Part shown: one piece after another, positions 6,568 through 11,131 of the stretch
Layout: each line of letters begins with the position of its first letter
How positions within the stretch are numbered: the first letter of the stretch is position 1
Origin: Bacillota bacterium
GTDB taxonomy: Bacteria > Bacillota > Clostridia > UBA1381
Direction of reading: 5' to 3'
Assembly: GCA_021203665.1 (NCBI GenBank)
Contig: JAJQAT010000043.1
Location: forward strand, 1-11,131
DNA: 11,131 bases
Notes under the pieces: model-generated
The model's database searches: none
What the model saw: the letters and a program-made list of their open reading frames with translations, nothing else
What the model was told of the DNA's origin: nothing
Position numbers and translations under genes: made by a program

Positions 6568-7629
6568 TTGAATTTATCCGAATTGAAAGAGGATTTTTAC
6601 AAGCGGTACAGCGCGTCGGACAGCTTTTTGCATTTTGTTTCGAGCGGGATTTTGTGTCCGCTGCTCGGGCATTGCGGCATCGAGTACGCGCCGTCCGTCA
6701 GCTTCGCGCTTTCCATGCGCGTGCAAATGTTCGCGCGCGCCTTGGGCGGAAATGTAATCAAGCTGCAAAGCACCGACACGAACAGGTGCCTTGTGTATAA
6801 TTTCGGCGACAGGGCGGAGCTTTACCGCGGCTTTGACTTTGACGCGGTAAGCCTTATGAGCTGTCTCGCGCGGCGCGGCGCAAAGGGCGCTCAAATACTT
6901 TACGACTGCACCATTCCCGAATTTTTGCCGCGTAAGGAAGCGTTTGCCGTCACGCTTGTAAAGGCGGTTACGCGCGCGAGCGGCATCGAGGCGGACGCGC
7001 TCGAAACCGCCGCCATGGCGGCGCGCGGCTCTCTTACAGACCCGTATCTCGCGTCTGTTTATTCGCGCAAGGGCTATTGCACTCTCATTTCATCGGGCGA
7101 GCCTAAAAGCCTCCCTCTCCCGCTTTCGGGATACAAAATTCTCTCGGCTCACTGCGCCGAAAAGGACAAGGACCGTTCAAAGCAGATTAAATACACCTTT
7201 GAGCAAATTCGCCGCGTCTATCCGCACATCGGGGCAATATCCGATGTTACTCCGGAAATGCTCGGCGGAGCCAAAGCCTGCGTCAGGGATAAAACGGCGT
7301 TGAGGTATATGTATCATCTCGCAAACGAGAACGAGCGCATAAAAACGGCGTGCGCGGCGCTCAAACGGTGCGATATTAAAACTCTGTTCACAGAAATGAA
7401 CACATCGCAAAAGTCCATGGAGCGCTTTTGGGATTTGGGTGCGGAGCATTTGCTTTTGGCGCGGGAGTGCCGCTCTCTTGACGGCGTAAAGGCGGCGCGC
7501 TCTTGGGGGAACGGGATTGTCGCTATAGTTGAGAACGACAAAACGGATTACGTCCTCTCCATGCTGCGGAACGCTTTTGAAAACGCCGCCGGCTATAAGC
7601 CGTATATATGCGTATCCGAGCCGGCTTAA
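6568..7629 (+). CDS. Galactokinase-like GHMP-fold protein with degenerate kinase motifs
   Basis: The 353-residue protein aligns by eye with galactokinase from end to end, but the active-site motifs are eroded. The galactose-binding GEHTDYNGG segment appears as GHCGIEYAPS (34-43). The ATP phosphate-loop GxGLSSSA is replaced by EFLPRKEA (118-125) after the family-like DCTIP. The GIMDQ segment is SLTDPY (155-160), keeping the Asp at 158. The C-terminal MTGxGFGG is replaced by ARSWGNGIVAIV (310-321). Well-kept family features are LANENERIKTACAALKRCD (261-279), FTEMNTSQKSM (284-294) and the ending FENAAGYKPYICVSEPA. I chose TTG at 6568 because AGGAG lies 8 bases upstream; the GTG at 6559 overlaps that site. 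The ORF is intact, so it is probably a working non-kinase or altered-substrate protein, not a decayed gene. It converges on galT. Sensor function, as in yeast Gal3, is only inference. Confidence 0.8.
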   Translation: MNLSELKEDFYKRYSASDSFLHFVSSGILCPLLGHCGIEYAPSVSFALSMRVQMFARALGGNVIKLQSTDTNRCLVYNFGDRAELYRGFDFDAVSLMSCLARRGAKGAQILYDCTIPEFLPRKEAFAVTLVKAVTRASGIEADALETAAMAARGSLTDPYLASVYSRKGYCTLISSGEPKSLPLPLSGYKILSAHCAEKDKDRSKQIKYTFEQIRRVYPHIGAISDVTPEMLGGAKACVRDKTALRYMYHLANENERIKTACAALKRCDIKTLFTEMNTSQKSMERFWDLGAEHLLLARECRSLDGVKAARSWGNGIVAIVENDKTDYVLSMLRNAFENAAGYKPYICVSEPA

Positions 7630-7656
7630 TACGTGCCGAAGCCGTTGTTTTAACAC

Positions 7657-7697
7657 AAAAAAGAGCGGGCAAAGCCGCTCGGGTTTTGTCCGCTCTT
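7657..7697 (-). terminator. Intrinsic terminator between converging genes (galT side)
   Basis: AAGAGCGGGCAAA (7661-7673) pairs with TTTGTCCGCTCTT (7685-7697), 13 pairs with one G-T wobble and an 11-base loop. On the minus strand the stem is followed by a T-run (A-run 7657-7662 on the plus strand), so it terminates galT, whose stop is 16 bases away. On the plus strand the following bases are only moderately T-rich (GATTTATTG), so it may weakly terminate the galactokinase-like gene too. The loop holds a further CCGCTC (7675-7680) that can pair with the same GAGCGG arm (7663-7668), giving a mutually exclusive shorter hairpin. Confidence 0.85.
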
Positions 7698-7712
7698 GAT
7701 TTATTGTCGGTT

Positions 7713-8690
7713 TTAACCGTTCATTTTCTTAAGAAATTTCTCGTGAGCCGCTCTGAGCTCCTCCGCCTTTTCCTCGGGTGCCGTCGGGTTGCAGTGCGCC
7801 CACGCGCCCGTCTCGGATGATGCGTTGAACTTAACCTTATCCGCGCTTCTCATCGGAGGATAAAAAGCGATATGGAAATGGTAATAATCCGATACATCCT
7901 CGCCGTTTACGGGGTTCTGATACATACACATCATATACGGGAAGGTGTAATCAAACAGGCTGTCAAGAGTACCCGCCGTTTCCTTTAATATCTTGGCAAG
8001 GTTTGTCTTTTCGCGGTCCGTCATTTGCGAAAGATTCTGAATATGACGCTTAGCGGCTATGTACATACCGTAGGGGTATTCGCTGAAGAACGGCAGGAAC
8101 GCGATGAAGTCCTCGTTCTCCGTTATAATTCTCTTCTCGGCTTTAACCTCGTCCTCAAGCATATCGCAGATAAGGCAATTATTGGTTTCATCGAAATGCT
8201 CCTTGCATGACGCCATTTCAAGCTCAAGCTTTTTCGGAATTACCGAATAGCCGTATATCTGTCCGTGCGGGTGGGGCATCGTAACACCCACTACCTCGCC
8301 TCTGTTCTCAAATATAAACACATACTTGATTTTCTCGTCCTTGCTTATCTCGACAAATCTCTCCGTCCACAGGTCGACAAGCTCTCTTATATGGTCAACG
8401 GGAAGCTCCGGCAATGTAACGGTATGCTCCGGAGAGTACAGTATAACCTCGCACTTGCCGTATGACGGCTTTGTTTTGTAAATTCTTGTTTCCACATCAT
8501 CGGGCTGAGGCGGATTTTGCGAAAGCGCGGGGAAATCATTATCATACTTATACACCGTGAAATGGTCGGGCACCTTTCCCGAGCCCGGGCAAAACGGGCA
8601 CCAATCCTTCGGCATCTGCGGTCTGTTCTGACGGTGCGATGCAATCATTACCCAATCCTTTATAAGCGGGTTCCAACGTAATTCAGCCAT
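7713..8690 (-). CDS. galT: Galactose-1-phosphate uridylyltransferase (class I, HIT superfamily)
   Basis: GalT swaps UMP between UDP-glucose and galactose-1-phosphate in the cytoplasmic Leloir pathway. The 325-residue protein starts with the family N-terminus LRWNPLIKDWVMIASHRQNRP. CPFC (31-34) and H89 in YSPEHTVTL are expected zinc ligands. FENRGEVVGVTMPHPHGQ (127-144) contains H140 (zinc ligand) and H142, the expected uridylylated nucleophile. The later YYHFHIAFYPP segment is also typical. It is a little shorter than E. coli GalT, as in many Firmicutes. ATG at 8690 has GGAGG (8701-8705) ten bases upstream. The promoter at 8982-9010 implies a leader of about 285 bases containing the hairpin element. 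The galactokinase-like gene converges on it; no normal galK or galE lies in the window. Confidence 0.95.
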   Translation of the reverse strand: MAELRWNPLIKDWVMIASHRQNRPQMPKDWCPFCPGSGKVPDHFTVYKYDNDFPALSQNPPQPDDVETRIYKTKPSYGKCEVILYSPEHTVTLPELPVDHIRELVDLWTERFVEISKDEKIKYVFIFENRGEVVGVTMPHPHGQIYGYSVIPKKLELEMASCKEHFDETNNCLICDMLEDEVKAEKRIITENEDFIAFLPFFSEYPYGMYIAAKRHIQNLSQMTDREKTNLAKILKETAGTLDSLFDYTFPYMMCMYQNPVNGEDVSDYYHFHIAFYPPMRSADKVKFNASSETGAWAHCNPTAPEEKAEELRAAHEKFLKKMNG

Positions 8691-8708
8691 TTATATTAAT
8701 CCTCCATT

Positions 8709-8725
8709 CCGCCGCCCTGCGGCGG
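8709..8725. promoter_or_regulatory. GC-rich hairpin just before the galT ribosome binding site
   Basis: CCGCCGC (8709-8715) and GCGGCGG (8719-8725) form a perfect 7-bp stem with a CCT triloop, three bases upstream of the GGAGG of galT on the minus strand. It could limit ribosome access or simply mark the edge of the adjacent hairpin element, since it has the same triloop architecture. Confidence 0.5.
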
Positions 8726-8734
8726 CATAAATCA

Positions 8735-8955
8735 TAACGTGGAAAAGAAGCAAGCAGATTGCCGTTATGAGGAGCGCAGTCGTATTAGCACCGCAAAGAA
8801 ATGCGGGCAGCCGTAGGCTGACCTTTTGCCGTAGGCAAAAGGTGCTGAGCTGTATACTTCAAGCTCCGAATAATGGCGAGTGTTGACTGCTTTGCAGTCA
8901 AGCCCTTCGGGCTAAGTTGCATAGCAACTTACCGCGCCGCTTATTTTTCACGTTA
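8735..8955. repeat. Inverted-repeat-bounded element of tandem triloop hairpins in the galT leader
   Basis: The 221-bp segment is bounded by TAACGTG (8735-8741) and CACGTTA (8949-8955); the inverted repeat continues inward with 15 of 17 positions matching. Inside are consecutive perfect hairpins with 3-base loops: 8808-8820 (5 bp, loop GTA), 8821-8843 (10 bp, ACCTTTTGCC with GGCAAAAGGT, loop GTA), 8883-8901 (8 bp, loop TTT), 8901-8913 (5 bp, loop TTC) and 8913-8931 (8 bp, loop ATA). Weaker stems are 8791-8806 and 8847-8866. Adjacent hairpins abut or share a base. This explains the roughly 330-base gene-free stretch 8691-9018. It could be a MITE-like non-autonomous element, a repeat family or a structured leader RNA closed by a long-range stem. 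I recognise no riboswitch class. Confidence 0.6.
8898..8951 (-). CDS. Possible 17-residue leader peptide upstream of galT
   Basis: A GTG at 8949-8951 opens the short frame MKNKRRGKLLCNLARRA, ending in TGA at 8898-8900. A perfect AAGGAGG (8956-8962) lies upstream, but the spacing of 4 bases is shorter than ideal. The frame runs through the first two hairpins on the minus strand. It lies in the transcript predicted from the galT promoter, so translation could change leader folding. The peptide is basic, resembles nothing I know and contains no galactose-related signal. It may equally be chance, with the ribosome binding site left from an earlier arrangement. Confidence 0.25.
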   Translation of the reverse strand: MKNKRRGKLLCNLARRA

Positions 8956-8981
8956 CCTCCTTAATTTTTTCCTATGTTTTT

Positions 8982-9010
8982 ATTTTACACCTTTTTTCAT
9001 TTTCAGTCAA
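8982..9010 (-). promoter_or_regulatory. Predicted sigma-A promoter of galT
   Basis: Read on the minus strand, -35 TTGACT (9005-9010) and -10 TAAAAT (8982-8987) are 17 bases apart; each box matches 5 of 6 consensus bases. It begins 8 bases after the histidine kinase stop, with no terminator between, so read-through from the two-component genes into galT is also possible. The predicted start is near 8975, before the hairpin element. Confidence 0.75.
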
Positions 9011-9018
9011 TAGCAAAA

Positions 9019-10437
9019 TCACTCAAGCTCCAGCGTGAAAGTAAATTTTGTGTACTTTACGGAGGAGCCCTCCTTTGTATCGACGCTTTCAACCCACACA
9101 TTCTGCCTGTGCAGTGTGAGAATATTTTTCACGAAGGACAATCCCAGTCCCGCGCCGCTCTTATGGTTTACTCTTGATTTATCCGTCTTGTAGAAGCGGT
9201 CAAAAATATTTTTCAAATCCGCGCCGCTTATTCCGTCGCCGAAGTTGCCGACGCAAAATCTCGCTCTGCCGTCCTCCGCCCACGTGCGTATGCCCACGGT
9301 CGTGTTGGGATAGCTGAATTTTATCGCGTTGTCAAGCAGGTTTATTATGACGCGCTGTATCGCGTCCTTGTCCGCGAGCACCATCATCGAATCCTTTTCA
9401 AAGTCCACGTTAAGCTCGAGATTTTTCTCGTCAATCCTGTTGCCCAGGCTTATTATACAGCGCCTTGTAAACTCGTTCAGGTCGAATTTGGTTATGTCAA
9501 GCTTGTACTCGCTTGAGGACATTTTTGACATTTCAAGCATATCGTTTACCATCTTTGTGAGACGCTTTGACTCGTCAAGCACTATTTTTAGGTACTCGTC
9601 CCGCTTTTCCTCGGGAATTGTGCCGTCAAGTATGCCCTCGACGAATCCGGAAATGCTCGTCATCGGCGTGCGAAGCTCATGCGACACATCGCTTATAAAT
9701 TCCGTCCGCGACGTTTCAAGCTCCTTCACCGAGTCCGCCATGAAATTAAAGCTCGACGCAAGCTGACCTATCTCGTCGGAGCTTGTTACCGCGACATGGT
9801 TATCAAAATTGCCCGACGCGATATTTCTCGCCGCCTTGTTAATCTCCCCTATCGGCTTTGATATTCTCTTCGACTGCAGATATACCAGTGCCGCCGCGAT
9901 AAGTATCGAGAACGCCGAGGAAATCAGAAAGATTGAAAAGAGCTTAAGCGTTGTGCTTTTTATGCTCATAAGTCCCGTGTTGAAAAACATCGCTCCGACA
10001 ACGGCGCCCTGATATTCCATAGGCACGCCCACAACCATTACCTTTCTGTCATAAGCGCCGTTAAAGGTGCTGCGGATATTGATTGTGCTTCCGTTCACGA
10101 CCTCGTTTACAAGGTCGTCCAGCACGGTTGATATATCGGAGGTGCTTTCAAGCACCTCGCCGCTGGTATTGGTTATTACTATATCGGAATGAAGAAAATC
10201 CGCCCACGAATCGAGAATTTGCCTGTAAGCCACCCTCGCCCGCGAATCCTCATTCTCTATTTGCAGCGCGGCTGTCCAGTATTCTATTGTGTCCGCGACT
10301 CTCATCACGTCGTTGGTGTGCTGACTTACCGCGAATTGATTTACAAATATTCCCACCGATACGGATACCGATGTGAATACCAGCACAAGTATGGCGGCAT
10401 ACGTCCAAAACAGACGCGCCAAAATGCTCTTAAACAT
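9019..10437 (-). CDS. Membrane sensor histidine kinase (HAMP, HisKA, HATPase_c)
   Basis: This is a 472-residue two-component sensor kinase. It has a first membrane helix (about 10-33), an extracytoplasmic sensor region (about 34-163), a second membrane helix (about 165-187), a HAMP linker (about 188-243), and a HisKA domain with phospho-acceptor H253 in SHELRTPMTS. The HATPase_c domain has the N box with N366 and N370 in IINLLDNAIKFS, the G1 segment VGNFGDGI (396-403), the F box FDRFYK and the G2 segment GAGLGLS. G1 carries Asn where many kinases have Asp, a variant also common in active kinases. ATG at 10437 overlaps the regulator stop as TAATG, so the pair is translationally coupled. The sensor sequence does not reveal the signal. 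galT follows with its own promoter. Confidence 0.96.
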   Translation of the reverse strand: MFKSILARLFWTYAAILVLVFTSVSVSVGIFVNQFAVSQHTNDVMRVADTIEYWTAALQIENEDSRARVAYRQILDSWADFLHSDIVITNTSGEVLESTSDISTVLDDLVNEVVNGSTINIRSTFNGAYDRKVMVVGVPMEYQGAVVGAMFFNTGLMSIKSTTLKLFSIFLISSAFSILIAAALVYLQSKRISKPIGEINKAARNIASGNFDNHVAVTSSDEIGQLASSFNFMADSVKELETSRTEFISDVSHELRTPMTSISGFVEGILDGTIPEEKRDEYLKIVLDESKRLTKMVNDMLEMSKMSSSEYKLDITKFDLNEFTRRCIISLGNRIDEKNLELNVDFEKDSMMVLADKDAIQRVIINLLDNAIKFSYPNTTVGIRTWAEDGRARFCVGNFGDGISGADLKNIFDRFYKTDKSRVNHKSGAGLGLSFVKNILTLHRQNVWVESVDTKEGSSVKYTKFTFTLELE

Positions 10438-11123
10438 TATCTTACCTCAAATTTATATCCGACGCCCCAAACGGTTTTAAGCTGCCAATTCGCCTCAACG
10501 CCCTCCAGCTTTTCGCGAAGACGCTTTATATGCACGTCCACCGTGCGCGAATCGCCGAAATAATCGAAGCCCCACACCTCTTCAAGGAGCTGCTCGCGCG
10601 AGAACACTCTGTTCGGGTTGGACGCGAGATAATACAAAAGCTCCAGCTCTTTTGGCGGCACGTCAACTATATTGCCGTTGATTTTCAGCTCGTAATTCGA
10701 AAGATTTATTGTAAGATTCAGGAAGACTATTTCCTTTTCCGCGTTCGTCTCCTTGGCGTCGCTTCTTCTCAAAACAGCCTTAACTCTCGCGACAAGCTCC
10801 TTGGGGTCGAACGGCTTTACCATGTAATCGTCCGCGCCGAGCTCAAGTCCCAATACCTTGTCAAAGGTTTCCCCCTTCGCCGTCAGCATTATTATCGGGA
10901 TATTGCTTACGCGTCTTATTTCCCGGCATACCTGCAAGCCGTCCATCTCCGGCATCATAACGTCAAGTATCACTATTGCCGGCGCCTCGGACTTAAAAAG
11001 CTCCACCGCTTTTTTGCCGTTGTTCGCGGTAACCGTCGTAAAGCCGTCCTTTTCAAAGTAGACCTTGATAAGCTCCGCAATATGCGCGTCGTCGTCCGCT
11101 ATAAGAACCTTATTGTTTGTCAT
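10437..11123 (-). CDS. OmpR/PhoB-family response regulator
   Basis: This 228-residue regulator has a receiver domain (about 1-120) with acidic residues D10-D12, phospho-acceptor D54 in ILDVMMPEMDG, T81 in MLTAK and K103 in VKPFD. A winged-helix DNA-binding domain (about 130-226) carries PPKELELLYYLASNPNRVFS, SREQLLEEVWG, the recognition-helix region RTVDVHIKRLREKL and the terminal wing TVWGVGYKFE. The ATG at 11123 gives the expected MTNNKVLIADDD start. Only 8 bases of upstream sequence are present, so its ribosome binding site and promoter are outside the window. Its TAA stop shares a base with the ATG of the kinase gene. Confidence 0.97.
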   Translation of the reverse strand: MTNNKVLIADDDAHIAELIKVYFEKDGFTTVTANNGKKAVELFKSEAPAIVILDVMMPEMDGLQVCREIRRVSNIPIIMLTAKGETFDKVLGLELGADDYMVKPFDPKELVARVKAVLRRSDAKETNAEKEIVFLNLTINLSNYELKINGNIVDVPPKELELLYYLASNPNRVFSREQLLEEVWGFDYFGDSRTVDVHIKRLREKLEGVEANWQLKTVWGVGYKFEVR

Positions 11124-11131
11124 TACCGTAT

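Noticed and set aside
6568..7629. Decayed galactokinase pseudogene
   Set aside because: There is no frameshift or internal stop, the start has a good ribosome binding site, and the C-terminal family features are well kept. Loss of motifs looks like functional change rather than decay, although this needs comparative data.
8735..8955. CRISPR array or known riboswitch
   Set aside because: There are no repeated identical units with unique spacers; each hairpin has a different sequence. No conserved core of a riboswitch class known to me is visible.
9226..9252. Histidine kinase inactivation through Asn in place of the G1-box Asp (residue 398)
   Set aside because: Asn at this position is common in active kinases, and the H box, N box and G2 box are intact.

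Overview
The window looks like chromosomal DNA of a Firmicute, most likely a gut-type member of the class Clostridia. The evidence is the rimP-nusA-ylxR-ylxQ-infB gene order (ylxR and ylxQ lie between nusA and infB mainly in Gram-positive bacteria), a cell-wall LCP ligase, strong GGAGG ribosome binding sites, near-consensus sigma-A promoters and frequent TTG/GTG starts. The species cannot be named from the sequence alone.

Layout from left to right. Positions 1-91 hold a small palindromic intergenic repeat. Positions 92-4746 (minus strand) are the translation/transcription operon, read in the order rimP, nusA, ylxR, ylxQ, infB. It has a clear promoter at 4840-4868 and a structured leader (a 15-bp palindrome plus an 11-bp hairpin). 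Positions 4890-6293 (minus) encode a membrane-anchored LytR-CpsA-Psr protein with a long Ser/Tyr/acidic low-complexity tail and its own promoter at 6351-6379. A divergent AT-rich intergenic region follows. Positions 6568-7629 (plus) encode a galactokinase-family protein in which the recognisable kinase motifs are degenerate. It converges on galT (7713-8690, minus), and a hairpin terminator lies between the two. The galT promoter lies at 8982-9010. Between it and the galT start is a 221-bp inverted-repeat-bounded element made of tandem triloop hairpins, with a possible 17-codon leader ORF. Positions 9019-11123 (minus) encode an OmpR-family response regulator followed by its membrane histidine kinase, joined by a TAATG overlap.

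The operon genes supply 30S maturation (RimP), elongation/termination control (NusA), RNA-binding accessory proteins (YlxR, YlxQ) and initiation (IF-2). GalT acts in the Leloir pathway. The degenerate GalK-like protein next to it is the most unusual gene here and could be a sugar sensor or a repurposed kinase fold rather than a galactokinase. The hairpin element in the galT leader is the most unusual non-coding structure.
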